A DNA stretch of 64,000 nucleotides, from the NCBI RefSeq assembly GCF_963675165.1, contig NC_087385.1:842001-906000 (forward strand). The letters run 5' to 3'. The DNA comes from Halichondria panicea. Its lineage: Eukaryota; Porifera; Demospongiae; Suberitida; Halichondriidae. Made by a program: the position numbers and the translations under genes. Below are positions 21,246 through 33,050 of the stretch, in pieces; positions within the stretch are counted from its first letter, which is position 1; the number at the start of each line of letters is the position of its first letter. The notes under the pieces were generated by a model, which searched no databases, had not been told where the DNA came from, and worked only from the letters and a program-made list of their open reading frames with translations.

Positions 21246-24200
21246 ATGGATGCTCCAGTTGAACCATCACCTCGTTTTAGTCAATTCTCTGCAGTTGACG
21301 GACACCATTACATGTGGAGGGGGGCTGGTCCAGGACAAGGGTCTAATATCATTGCTGTGTATGATCCAAGCACTGAGCTGTGGAGCCTCTTGCCCACCAC
21401 TGGACCTCTACCCCCTGGAGAGTATGGTGGTTGCTCTGTTTGTGTAGGTCGTTGCCTGTACACCTTTGGTGGTACTGACGGGTCTTCTTATGTCAATGAC
21501 ATGAGCAAGCTTGATCTGGACACTCTCCAGTGGACCAAAGTTCAAACCTCTGGTAGTCAGCCTATGAAAAAGCGAGGTTGTGGACTTGTCCGTGTGAATG
21601 AGAGAACTCTGTGCTGCTTTGGAGGAAAAGGTATTGACGGCACCACACAACCAGGATCAACATTCACCAAGAGTGGACGAAATAGACGAAATGGACAGAC
21701 AAACGAGTTTCATTTCTTTGACATACAAACCGGTAACTTACATTGTCAACATTCGCTGTATGCATACACTTATAGGGTATCTATCTACTGGTGGGCAGAG
21801 TCTCACCCTCACTCACATAGGAAACCATGTTCACTTTCAATTTTATAAGGATGATGTAACATTTCATGTACCATTCTCTAAATTGTCCCACCCCTACTTC
21901 CAGGTGTCTGGTCGTCCCCTGAGCTCAAAGGAGAGAGACCTCCTCCCTGTGAGGACTTCACCTTCACCATGGTGGACCAGCACAGGGCAGTCCTCTTTGG
22001 AGGGTACGAACGTGGCCGTGGTGAGGCTAATGATGTCTACCTCTTTGACTTCAGGACCATGGTGAGTTGGAATTAGTACTGCCATATTGAAATGCACAAT
22101 ACTGTGCATGTGTTCACTTTGTGTAGGAGGTCACTAAGGTGAAGCCAGTACAGGGAGAGCCATGGCCAGTGGGGAGATCACAACTTGCTGCCTGTTGTCT
22201 CAACTATGGCCAGGACCACCCTCAACTACTGGTGTACGGAGGAGTGGATAAAGGCTACAATACACTGAGGGATATGTGGATACTGGATGTAGATAATGGC
22301 AAGTGGACAGAGGTGAGTAAGTAATTGAAGTCTTAATTAGGACACTCTTAAATACTTGTGGCTGTACACACTCTTCTTTACTGTATTATTTGTGTTGATT
22401 TTGTTCAGATATACAATATATACTGCTACACTCAGTATTTATTTATCAGAGCATTATTTTTTGTGCCTCCAGGAGGCACCTCCTGAGTCAATGACACCAC
22501 GTTACTACCACTCCATCACTACCAGTCTGGGACCAGGACTCACTGAGGTCCTCGTGTTTGGAGGCAAGCGGGAGTGGAGGGGAGATGTCATTGCTGAGAC
22601 CACTGTACTGAGATTTGGTGAGCAGCTACTAGTACATGTACATGCAGCCGTCGGACACCGCTATAGACCTTTCTGCTAATTATGACTGTTTAATTAATCC
22701 TCCATGCTACCACGCTCAGCTGCTATATCCGCTCAACTATAATCTCTGTGACTACCAATAGCTTCTTGATCTTCAAGCTTTGGAATCTCCGTTCCTCGGT
22801 ATACTTTTCAACTATTACAGTCAGTACACGACAGACTATTGCTTGGAAACAAACGGACAGGAAACAAACGGACAGGAAACAAACGGCTTGGAAAGTACCG
22901 AGAGGTTCCAGACCGAGAAGGCTAGTTTACCGTGGTAGTCACCAGAGTCTAGTGTTGGGTGGATATAGCAGAGCGTGGGTAGCACGGATTGTATTGATTA
23001 CCCTGGTGCGTGCGCAGCAGGGTGGGTATAGAGTGATTGGTTTGTATATGTGTCGGTTTGTGTGTGTGTGTGGACACAAAAATGAGCTGTTTGACACTTT
23101 CATTGACTGATTAAACTGCTAATGAGTCATGTCTTGATACATATGCTAAATGGGAGCTACAGTTAGAGCTGCTACACTGTTGATAGTGCAATCAGACACT
23201 CTAAAGGATCAAGACTATCATTGTATTGCTTTCTTGTATATCTAGAATGCCATAGTTGATGGGCAGTCAAGAGAGAGAATGGGGAGCACAAAAGTTGACT
23301 CTATCACAGGCAGAAAGTGTCAAGACTCTTCAGAGATACTGAACATAAACATGATATGGAAACAGAAAGCAGTGCATTAGCAAACATTTTCATGTTTGTG
23401 CAGCTCTATAAATCTACAATTCAGTCAATTGGTTCATGTGTCTTGTTGTCTATGCTCCTTTTCTTGACACGATAGCTTTATATCACCCTGTTCTAGTTCT
23501 TAAAAGTAATTGGAGACTTTCCTTGCATCACACTCACCCATAGTAGAGCTGCAAACTTTTGCAAATAACATGCATTGCTCTGGCTTGCCACCTCATGCTT
23601 TTTGCCACTCAAAATGGTGGATGTATGTAACCACGCCCTTAATTAATGAGTTTTGGCCGAAAGTGGAAGGATCTGCATATTTTTATTTACCGTATAGCTG
23701 GTTATTTTCGAGGCACTAATTTTTCGCAGATTTCCCAAACAAAACATTTTCTTATTTTTGATGATGGCAGTTCAAATGACCACGCTCCTATAGTAATACC
23801 AATTTTCGAGGCACTAAATGTTCGTGTTCTGGGTCAATCCTCGAAAACCTCGAAAATAACCAGCTAATACAGCACAGTGGAACCTCGATTATCCAGTTAT
23901 ATAGAGGCAGGCCGGATACACGAATAGATAAACTATGCCATGATCCACCCACTTCATTGATAAACAGCATGGTAGTCTACGCATGCAAGAAGATAAGCAG
24001 GCTTGTTTCCATAGTAACAGCGCATGCGCATATAAGGGACATGCCCATTTTCTGAAATTGCCATGTCAGATAATCGAGGTTCTACTGTAATAAGAAGGTA
24101 ATTATGGTAAAAAGTTATTAATCTGTTTTGCCACTCTGCAATGAAGCTCAACGTACGAGGTGAATGCTCTATGAGTATCTTGTTACTGAGTAGAAAGGTT

Positions 24201-25607
24201 AAGATAGACAACTGTTACGTGTGAGACTAAGAACATGTGTTGTGCTGTTTTTAATTATGTGTTGTGGAAAACACATATTTTATATACTTCCTTATGTGTT
24301 GTGTTAACTGTCAGAAGCGCTATACACATAATGATTTGTCTTAATCTACAGAGTTGACTAGACCCTCAGCGTCTGTTGTTGGACCCTCGGCTGGGAAGTG
24401 GGCTCTCGTGGATGTGGCCCACAACGACACTAGAGACTCCGCCCAGCGACTGAGTGAGAAGAAGATCAGACAAGCCTCATCAGTCAGTGAGACCAGCGAC
24501 CACTCCTCTCAAGACCGGGTGAGGGCTCTGGAACAACAGTTACGAGCAGCAGAGCAGAAACTGCACGACACTCGACGTCACCACCAACTACAGTTGCAAG
24601 AGAAAGATCGTGAATTGGCTATTAAAGATCGAGAATTGACCGAGGCCAACCGTCGCCATGGAAATGTGGAGGAAAGAGCACAACTAACAGAACAAAGAGA
24701 GCAAGCTACACAATTAGTGAAAGATCGTGAATTGGCTGAGGCTAACAGAAGAGAAGCTGACCTGTCTGCTCAAAACACAGCTCTCAGGAGGGAGTTAGAA
24801 GGCAAGACGAAAGAGTTAGCAGCACACAACACAGAGGTGTGGAGGATTCCGGCCAACAAAGTAATCACGATGGGAACGATTGGCACTGGGGGATGGGGGG
24901 AGGTGCTGGAGGGAACAGTGAGCGTGGCCGTCAAGCGACTCTTTGCTGCCATTGTCAACCCACGCAATCTGGAGAGACTCCAGAGAGAAATGATGCTCTT
25001 GGCTGAAGTACGACACCCCAACCTGGTGCAGTTCATTGGGGCAGTGTTTGACCAGTCCCCTCCTCTCATCATCACCGAGCTTTTGGACATGAATCTCCGA
25101 CAAGCATACGAGCGAAAGCAATTGGACCCAGGAAACCGTCTCTCGATCTTCATGGACATTGCCCTAGCTCTGAACTACCTGCACCAGCGCTACGATCCCA
25201 TCATCCACCGTGATGTGAGTGCTCCCAACGTCCTCCTCCAGCGAATGCCCAACCACCAGTGGAAGGGGAAGGTCTCTGACCTCGGCTCAGCCAACTTCCT
25301 GCAGCATGCTCATACGATGGGAGAGGGGGCCATAATCTACTCCCCTCCTGAAGTCATGCCTCAACCGCTTGCACGACCTCCTCCACAAACTGTCAAGATT
25401 GACGTGTACAGCTACGGCATTGTGTTAGCTGAAGTGACTGCCAGTCGATTTCCGAGTCAAGACAATTTCCCTGAGATGTTTGAGAGAATCAAGAGAGAGC
25501 GTCCTGCTGTGTACGAGCTGATACTCGGCTGTATTGAGAGAGAGCCCAGCCATCGACCCAGCATGGCACAGGTGATGGTGAAACTGAACAAAATAGCACC
25601 CTTTTAA
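21246..25607 (+). CDS. Kelch-coiled-coil-TKL-like kinase, copy B (5 exons, 743 aa)
   Basis: Exons: 21246-21732, 21904-22061, 22127-22312, 22473-22617, 24352-25607; phases agree throughout. Kelch blades are as in copy A (LYTFGGTD, CCFGGKG, VLFGGYE, LLVYGGVD, VLVFGG). The start is MDAPVEPSPR, three bases after the acceptor, as in copies C and E. The coiled coil is shorter than in A because several KDREL/LLLQ units are missing. The kinase has GTGGWG, VAVKRL, HRDVSAPN, DLG and SPPE, so it should be catalytically competent. Its N-lobe differs from A and D around the alpha-C helix (FAAIVNPRNLERL versus HEEIALPIYIEKM), while the C-lobe is nearly identical. Intron 4 is 1.7 kb and holds two MITEs and a 16-bp tandem repeat. 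Confidence 0.85.
22845..22895. repeat. 16-bp tandem repeat, three units
   Basis: The unit is GGAAACAAACGGACA plus a joining base, inside intron 4 of copy B. Confidence 0.8.
23688..23868. mobile_element. MITE related to the element at 180-378
   Basis: The left end TACCGTATAGCTGGTTATTT and the inverted right end (CCTCGAAAATAACCAGCTAA) form a hairpin-like element of about 180 bp in intron 4 of copy B. Confidence 0.6.
23875..24087. mobile_element. pogo/Tigger-like MITE
   Basis: The terminal inverted repeats CAGTGGAACCTCGATTATC and GATAATCGAGGTTCTACTG have the CAGT-GAACCTC start typical of pogo/Tigger elements. About 213 bp, no coding capacity. It lies directly next to the preceding MITE. Confidence 0.6.
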
Positions 25608-25868
25608 TGTGAACACTTATCTAGTACTTTTTTTTTTATATATGATTTGCTGCAACATTGTGGATATGTGCATTTAGATTATATAGATCTACTTAGTGAG
25701 TTTTAAAATTAAGTTTGGCTTTGACTTTTGTGTAGGTGTGTGGTTTGCACTCTCCTATTATGATGATGATGAATTATAGTGTCATGCTAATGGTAAAAAA
25801 AAAAAAGAAGTATACAAGGAAGGAGAGAGCTCAGACAAGGACTGAAATAGAAATACTCTCACCACCTA

Positions 25869-25958
25869 GGCTTCCTTGCTAGTGGCCAACCCAGAGAGTG
25901 GGTCCAGTGAGGAGAAGAATTATGTATTTACACCAGAGCAGTATACTGTCACCATGCA
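25869..25958 (+). other. Orphan exon-like segment
   Basis: A 90-nt open stretch is flanked by ACCACCTAG on the left and GTGAGT on the right (ASLLVANPESG...FTPEQYTVTMQ). The frame is open and the splice signals are good, but no family is recognised and no partner exon was found. It may be a remnant of a duplicated neighbour. Confidence 0.35.
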
Positions 25959-26825
25959 GGTGAGTACAATGTAGGTGATTGGTAGCTTGTAGGGGGACCT
26001 TTGAGAAGAGTGTATACGTACGATACAAGATGTAGTTAATAGTGTGTCCCAGCCTTACAAGCTGAGGGGACGTATGTTATATATATAGGGATAGGTACTT
26101 CAGGGCTTTTGATCTGGCAGCTTAATGTGTGTTTAGTTACTAGTAGCCCAGAATCCAGCAATCTGATTGGTCAGTACAGGGTTTATATTTCCCATATTAT
26201 TAACCTGTATAAACCTGTAATTTTCATGTTCACAACAACCATTCATTATTAATTTTTGTGTTTTTCAAACATGTTTTTTGTATAATTATTGTATTATAAA
26301 AAACAATGAGAAGTAACTGTTTTGTTTTGGTAATGACAAAAAATTATAATGTTCAGTCGCTGTTAATACGTTGGTTGTTGGATGTAGGCATATAGAGAGA
26401 TTGATGGTATAACGTTGCAGGCACTAAAGTTAAACTTTGGAGGCATAAATTGACAGCAGTTGGTTTGTGAGTTTTGTTGCACTGCCATCTGTGAGTGATC
26501 AGTGTGTACCAGTATATATGTTAATTGGCTTTACGTTGAGGATGTCTGAAACTGACTTCTTTTGACACTCAGAAGTTCTCTTGTAGCTGCAAACTCCTTC
26601 CAAGCTTCGGTGTCCAGTTGTTTCCATTATCATTTGTTCGTCCACTCCAGCGTAGTAGAGTCTAGTAGCAGCAGTTGCACGGAGTATGTATTAGAGGTTC
26701 AGCCTTCTTTTGTGACCCTAGTCCAGCTCTCTGCAAGCGCTTCATTTCGGAGTCTAGGCACACTCGAAAGTCAGCAAAACAAGCATCCTTGAACAGGTCA
26801 ATCCCGGGATTTCCATTCTAATTAT
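25959..26825. other. Non-coding interval
   Basis: The segment 26046-26130 is an inverted match to 580-660 (both contain TTACAAGCTGAGGGGAC or its complement), another trace of shuffled duplication. Otherwise AT-rich, with no supported gene. Confidence 0.45.
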
Positions 26826-27098
26826 TCACCTTATGCAGATATCACTATCCAAACTGTACACTGCACCTGCCGTGATAAGAGGCCTGCAGACACTTTGCTT
26901 CATTCGCTTTGAGTTAGGTAGAGAAGATTGTGCAGGTTCTGTTGGCTCGTCCAGCTCCTCCTCCTTTCTTGAAAGAGTAGCCAGCTCCGCCTCCACATTT
27001 ATGTCGTAGAGGGCGGGGTCAATGGGCTCGGTCATTATTATGCCGAGTACTTCTTCAGAAAAGAGCTTGTCTAGGCCTAGGTCTTTGTCCGCGTCCAT
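26826..27098 (-). CDS. Hypothetical acidic protein or first exon, 90 codons
   Basis: The open frame from ATG at 27098 begins MDADKDLGLDKLFSEEVLG and is acidic (EELDEPTEP). The codons look coding-like, and TTTGCAG-type signals near its end would allow splicing into something further left. No family was recognised. It lies next to a 1.1-kb inverted-repeat element (27140-28253), so it could belong to a transposon-derived gene. Low confidence that it is expressed. Confidence 0.35.
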   Translation of the reverse strand: MDADKDLGLDKLFSEEVLGIIMTEPIDPALYDINVEAELATLSRKEEELDEPTEPAQSSLPNSKRMKQSVCRPLITAGAVYSLDSDICIR

Positions 27099-27139
27099 TC
27101 TTTCGGTTAGTTTTTGAAATGAACCTAGCAACTAAACTC

Positions 27140-28253
27140 GTTAGATACTGTTTAGTCGGTATCTATGGGAATTATAAGCCCGCAGGCACTCGTAGTACCC
27201 TCGCTTCGCTCGGGATACTACAGCAGGCCTTTGGGCTTATAATTCCCATAGATCCCATTTGAGTGTATTTAGCAGGGAACTATGAGCTATAGTACCGGTA
27301 CTATACAATAGTCACGCACTTGCGTCAAAACCACACACCATTTTTTACATGCAATGTACCCTTATAACCGCCCATAATCCCGAAATTATGCACATTATAT
27401 GCGTAATATACATACACAATTAAGTGTACCTGTAGCCAAACTCTATATCCGTAACACCAACACATCCCAACTTGGATCTCACAAATTTGACATTATGCAT
27501 ATTATACACAATTAAAATAATTATTTGACATTATGCACATTATGCAGCTCAATTATACATCAAATATAAAATTTGACGTTATGCATATTATGCATAATAT
27601 ACACCACTTACTAAAATGTGACATTATGCACAATATGCATAACAATTATACATCAAGTATAAAATGCATAATGTCATAATTATTACATCACTTGTATGAA
27701 TGTGACATTATGCACATTATACATTTTTATATCAACATTATATGTTACATGTATAATGTGGGGATGTTATGCAATTATATACATATAATGTCATGCTAAT
27801 GTCAGTATAACATGCATAAATAACCAATCCTGCACACTTATGCAAAACTGAGGGAGGAGCTGGATGTTTCCGTTTTGTGGGTGGAGCTAGCCTGCTAGGA
27901 CTCTAATTTTGTCCATCAAACTGAGGTGGAAGGAACAGGGTTGACTTGAATAGAGACCACAGATTTAGTAGAGACACAGAGATGCCAACTTCAGATATTA
28001 GTTTTCAAAAGAATAATGATGCAGTTGCTAGGTTGGCTGTTTATATAGGTTGACTGTTGCTAAGCTAGTGCATTCCTAGTAGCCAATAGGTTTTGGGATC
28101 TAAATCAGTTAGAACATGTGCATTCGGTATCTATGGTTATAGTGTCCCCCATCCCTCGGGCTAAAGCCCTCGAGCTTTGGGACACTATAACACATAGATA
28201 CCTCATGCCCATGTTCTAACTATAACATAGATACCTCCTAAACAGTATCTAAC
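27140..28253. mobile_element. TIR element, 1.1 kb, with AT-rich core and two hairpins
   Basis: The left end GTTAGATACTGTTTAG followed by GGTATCTATGG is matched inverted at the right end (CATAGATACC, then CTAAACAGTATCTAAC). Internal hairpins: 27160-27255 (GGGAATTATAAGCCC with its complement) and 28120-28205 (TAGTGTCCC with GGGACACTA). The core (27380-27830) is a degenerate repeat rich in GACATTATGCACATTAT. No transposase is seen. Confidence 0.6.
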
Positions 28254-28378
28254 TTATATAGTATAGTCTTGTAGCTAACAGTGGTAATTGTGTTGTGTGG
28301 GTATAGATCTATAGACACATGAGGCTTTACTAATCCTTACAATCTACTGAAAGTAGTAGTATGCATGGTTACAATGTG

Positions 28379-28383
28379 CGTGT

Positions 28384-28427
<44 letters not shown>

Positions 28428-28470
28428 ATGTGCATGTGTGTGTGCGTGCATGTGTGTGTGCGTGTTTTAG
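28379..28470. repeat. (TG)n microsatellite
   Basis: About 90 bp of TG with interruptions, next to a DnaJ-derived fragment. The same pairing of TG tract and DnaJ exon is seen at 16.7 kb. Confidence 0.9.
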
Positions 28471-28481
28471 TGTGTGTACTG

Positions 28482-28607
28482 GTGCAGGCTGTGTCCAGGT
28501 GAGGGGGTTCCAGTGTTCAGGAGGCCTCATGTCAATTAAGGGCAACCTCTATGTTCAGTTCACCTTACTGACTCTGGTTTCCTGGAGGAGAGTCAACTTA
28601 TAGTAGC
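28482..28607 (+). pseudogene. DNAJA2-like exon fragment, inverted and decayed
   Basis: On the + strand this matches the DNAJA2-like exon at 16622-16738 (and 37630-37746), including GTCCAGG and TTTCCTGGAGGAGAGTCAAC. Internal deletions break the frame. Its orientation is opposite to the other DnaJ fragments. Confidence 0.65.
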
Positions 28608-28996
28608 TAAGTGGAACCTCTGAATAACGAACAAGTTGGTACAGGAGGTTTTGTCTGTTATTATGCATCCTGTTTTCCCAGTATTTATGCATGACACTAT
28701 TTTCATTTTATTTTATTCCTGATGATTTGTAGTACTCACAACGAAGCTTAGACTCTATACTTAAAGACCGAAGTGTGTCAGAGTGTGTACAACCAACTGT
28801 GTAAGTCATACAATAACACAAACCATATGTAGAGCCGCAGAATGTGACATATATTTATATATAGCTCAATCTGTATACTGCTCACATACGCACAATTTGT
28901 CTGCATGCATGGTTAACTTAAAGTGTTGAGTGTATATATAGATTCTACTGTACATAACATGCACACACTGCATGTCCTCACTCCTGCATGCAGGTA

Positions 28997-31570
28997 ATGG
29001 ATGCTCCCATTGAACCATCACCTCGTTGGGGTCAATGTTCTGCTGTAGCTGACGGACACCATTACGTGTGGAGGGGGATTGGTCCAGGACTGGGGTCTAA
29101 CATCATTGCTGTGTGTGATCCAAGTACTGAGCTGTGGAGCCTCTTGGCCACTACTGGACCTCTACCCTATGGAGAGTATGGCGGTCGCTCTGTTTGTGTA
29201 GGTCGTTGCCTGTACACCTTTGGTGGTCATGATGGGTCTTCTTTTTTCTACAATGACATGGGCAAGCTTGATTTAGACACTCTCCAGTGGACTGAATTTC
29301 AATCCTCTGGTAGTCAGCCTATGAAAAAAATTTGCTGTGGACTTGTCCGTGTGAATGAAAAAACTCTGTGCTGCTTTGGAGGTTATTGTATTGAGGGCCC
29401 CACACAACCAGGAGCAACATTCACCAGAAGCACACGATTTACTGATGGACGTGGATGGACAAATGAAATCCAATTCTTTAATATAGAAAATGGTAATGCT
29501 ATCCCTCCTGATTTATACTACTATCCCTTTGTTATTCTATTGACCCTATCTCCAGGTGTATGGTCGTCCCCTGAGCTCAAAGGAGAGAGACCTCCCTGCG
29601 CTAACATCACCTTCACCATGGTGGACCAGCATAGGGCAGTCCTCTTTGGAGGGAGCCAACCTGAACGTAATGGGGTCAATGATGTCTACCTTTTCAATTT
29701 CAGGGACATGGTAAGTTGATAAGATTTCTGTGTTTCAGCGTGATAATTTTCGAATCAAATTCAGCACCTACTCTATACCTGCATATAGCTATGATGTTTG
29801 TTCACTGTGTGTATAGGAGGTCACTAAGGTGAAGCCAGTAGATGGAGAGCCATGGCCAGTGGGGAGGAGATATCATGCTGCCTGTTGTCTCAACTATGAC
29901 CAGGACCATCCTCAATTTCTGGTGCACAGAGGAGAAAGTGTGGACGACAAAGTACTGGGGGACATGTAGATATTTAATGTTGACACTGGCAAGTGGACAG
30001 AGGTGAGAATGGTGGTTTAGACTACCTTTATATCCCATTGCTACGTTGTTGCCAAGTGCAATATGCAGCATAATGCACTGCTGAAAGTCATATTGCACTG
30101 ACCGCAAAGTCATATTGCACTAACCACAAAACGCCCCTCTGGCATAATTAATTTAATTAAATATTGTATCATGAGAAATAACAAGTATCAAAGTAAGTCC
30201 AGCCATGCAGGAATGTTTAGCACTGCTGGAGTTTCTTCTTTGCAACCATGCAGGTTTTAAAATCGTCCCAGAGGCTCATTTTGTGAAGATTCTGTGTTCC
30301 TAGACCTAGATCTAGTCATCCACTTCTTGATGCAGGGTCAATTCTGGCTTCACCATAGCACTAGAAGAGGATCTTTTTGCAGGGGGCTTGAGCTGTTTTG
30401 CAGCAGTGTAGAGGCGAGCTTCTTTGGCTTGGTTGTGATGCCAAGGAGATAGTGGTGGGGCTGTTTCTTCGCAGCATGCAGTAAATGGGGTGGGGCTGTT
30501 TCTTTGCAGCAGTAGCGGGGTGGGGCTGTTTTGCAGCACCAGAAGTGGGGTGGGGCTGTTTTGCAGTGGTTTCAGCGTTGGAACTCCAACAATTTTGTGT
30601 CAAGCCATTCGTCAGTCATGCCAATCTTATACGCTGCATATACTGGCGTCTAGGAGAGAGAAGAGATGGAGCTGTGTCTAGAGTTGTCTTTGTCATCATT
30701 TTTTTTGTGCAGTTTATATTGTGTTACTAAGACAGTGTTATGTTGCTATGCCCTCGGGATATAAACTAGTTATTACACGTGCACTCGGGATGCATGGAAT
30801 ATATTGCACTCAGCCCTCGGGGCTTACGCCCTCGTGCGTGCTAGTATACTCTGTACCAGTGCATGTATACTGTATAACTAGAATATTTTGCGAATGAACA
30901 ACTTTTGCAAATGAGCCAAATGAGCAGAAATGTTGACCATTTGCGATATAACTATTGCGTTCTGGCAAGGATCGTGTGTATTTACTAGTAATAATTTAGG
31001 TTTTGCGGATTTTATTGTTGCGAATGAATCAACCATCGCAAAGTTTGCAAATTAATGTTTGAAAACATTCTATAGTAATACGGTACATACACATTAAAAG
31101 TCATTGCCTGTTTTGTACATTTTATATCTCCAGCTGGTAACACCTGAGTCAGTGAAACCATGTTACTTCCACTCCATCACTGCCACCAGTCTGGGACTAG
31201 GACTCACCGAGGTCCTCGTGTTTGGAGGCCGATTGGAAAATCATAGGACAGTTGATGAAACCACCATACTGAGATTTGGTTAGCATGCAGCTATACTGTT
31301 GGATATAGACAAGTATAATTATATGCACCGTATTTTTTATACTATACAATGATTCTGAATGCATAATTATTATACTGTTACATTTGTTCCTTAATCCCCC
31401 CTACAGAGTTGACTGGACCCTCAGCATCTGTTGCTCGACCCTCGGCTGAGAAGTGGGCTCTCGTGGATGTGGCCAACAACGACACTAGAGGCTCCGCCCA
31501 GCGACTGAGTGAGAAGAGGATCAGACAAGCAACTGCTCGTGCCTATCAGTCAGTGAGACCAGCGACCACT
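28997..31570 (+). pseudogene. Kelch-coiled-coil-kinase, copy C, kinase lost
   Basis: Exon equivalents: 28997-29492, 29556-29710, 29817-30002, 31134-31278, 31407-31570. Kelch exons 1, 2 and 4 remain open, but exon 3 has TAG at 29967-29969 where all sisters have TGG (LGDMW). The donor after exon 4 is GTTAGC, not GTGAGC. The last exon is frameshifted near 31540 by loss of one base and stops matching after about 31570, so the coiled coil and kinase are absent. Intron 1 is only 63 nt, a multiple of three with no stop, so exons 1 and 2 also read through as one frame. Exon 1 keeps the kelch motifs and differs most from the others in the variable loop. Intron 3 is expanded by inserted sequence. Confidence 0.85.
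30415..30575. repeat. Degenerate tandem repeat in copy C intron 3
   Basis: Four or five imperfect units of GGGGTGGGGCTGTTT with GCAGCA spacers. The surrounding 30030-31120 is inserted relative to the sister copies. It includes CCCTCGGG-containing segments at 30750-30840 and has no coding support. Confidence 0.65.
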
Positions 31571-32594
31571 ATAGAGAAAGGCTTTCATTGTGTATATATA
31601 GCAACATAATCTTTTTATGATACTTTATATATACCCATGCAGCAGGGGTCAGCTATGCGGCATCTGCATTTTAACGATTTGGCGTTGGTTTTTGTATAAG
31701 TGTATACTTGTGTGTTTGCGTGTTTGCACTCTCCAATTATGATGATTACTCAGTCATTTTACCTTTCACAATTATGATGAGTGGTGGCAAACGTTATTTA
31801 CATAATAGAATACTAGCAGTAATGATACAATGCATGGTGTTATAATTATATTATATAATTTTCAAAAATCAATTGGCTATCAAAAAGTGACTGGAAATAT
31901 CCCTAAATAATTATAATAAGAGGGTAGGTGGCAGGAGTAAAGTGTATCCAAATACAGAAATGTAATTAACCTTAAAGTGGGTGTGGTTTTACATTTATAA
32001 ATGTGTGTAGTGATTCAGGTGTGCATGCGCAATTTCAAATGTTGTATGTCTGTTATGTCTGCTGTGCCTGCTGTGTCCGCTGTGTCCGCTGTGTCTGTTG
32101 TGCAGAATACAACCACGCCCACACACATGTATCAATTACATTCCTTATTGGATACACTTTACTCCTGCCACCTACCAATAAGAGTGCCCTGAGAATATCT
32201 ATATAATTGAATGGATCGAGATGTATGACTGGCTGAGCACCTTTTTGGTCTTTAATTCCCTCAGCTTGTAGATCCAATTTGCTCATACCTAGTACCTATA
32301 TATATACGTTTAGGAATAAGCAGATGTTTGGCAATTTTCTGTTGCAAGTGCATGCACTGCAATCCACTGTACCATTGTCAGTGGAACCCTGTAACATTGG
32401 GGAATAAGATATTGGCCATTATACAGAGGTGTCCTTTGTTGAGGGGTTGTTTTGTACTGGGTACTTGACCTTTTATTAATATCTGCTGTTGCCGGGCCTT
32501 TCTGCAGGATGGTTGTTACATGAGTTCCACTAGCACTGATTATTATATTGCATGTCATAACAAAGTACATGAACCTAATACACACAATGAATAG
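31571..32594. other. Non-coding interval between copies C and D
   Basis: It contains traces of the 3' flank of the kinase genes (TTTGCACTCTCC, near 31730) and short direct repeats of GTCTGCTGTGTCCGC type (32045-32100). From 32375 it also holds the same small element as 2831-2985 (CAGTGGAACCCTGTAACATTG). No gene is seen. Confidence 0.5.
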
Positions 32595-32915
32595 GAGTGG
32601 TGTGTTGGACGGACGGTCGATTATATTGCTCAGAGATTCAAACTAAAGAACGACAATCACAAAGCACATGCTCAAGTAAGTGAGACCACTAATACACTAA
32701 CTGTTTGAGTGGCTCCTCTACAGAAGCTGTGTCTGTATTGTGAGGGTGCAGTACTGGGCATGTCTGATAAGCTACAGGACCTTATACACACTGTCATCAC
32801 CATGGGAACTACACTTACACTAGAATATGAATGCAATCCTAATTATTGTTGTGTGAAGTTTGTAAAAGTGGGTGGGGCTGCTGACATTACAGACATTTTG
32901 AATGTGTCTTGGTGA
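32595..32915 (+). pseudogene. ZFAND1-like C-terminal exons (copy 2)
   Basis: Exon 32595-32675 (EWCVGRTVDYIAQRF...) has donor GTAAGT. Exon 32724-32915 begins KLCLYCEGAVLGMSDKL, includes TLEYECN and ends in TGA. Both are open and in phase 0, and resemble the C-terminal ubiquitin-like region of ZFAND1. The upstream exon present at 2700-2774 and the AN1 zinc fingers are missing, so this is a truncated copy. It ends about 135 bp before copy D and could contribute 5' sequence to that gene. Confidence 0.5.
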
Positions 32916-33050
32916 GGTGAGTTCAGAGATACTATAGCTAAAGAAGTGTGTACATAAGAGAAGTGTGTATGATACATGTGATCTGTATATCAGTGTCTAG
33001 ATAGCCAATGTGTGTATGTATATTGCTCACTGTCCTCACTCCTGCAGATA

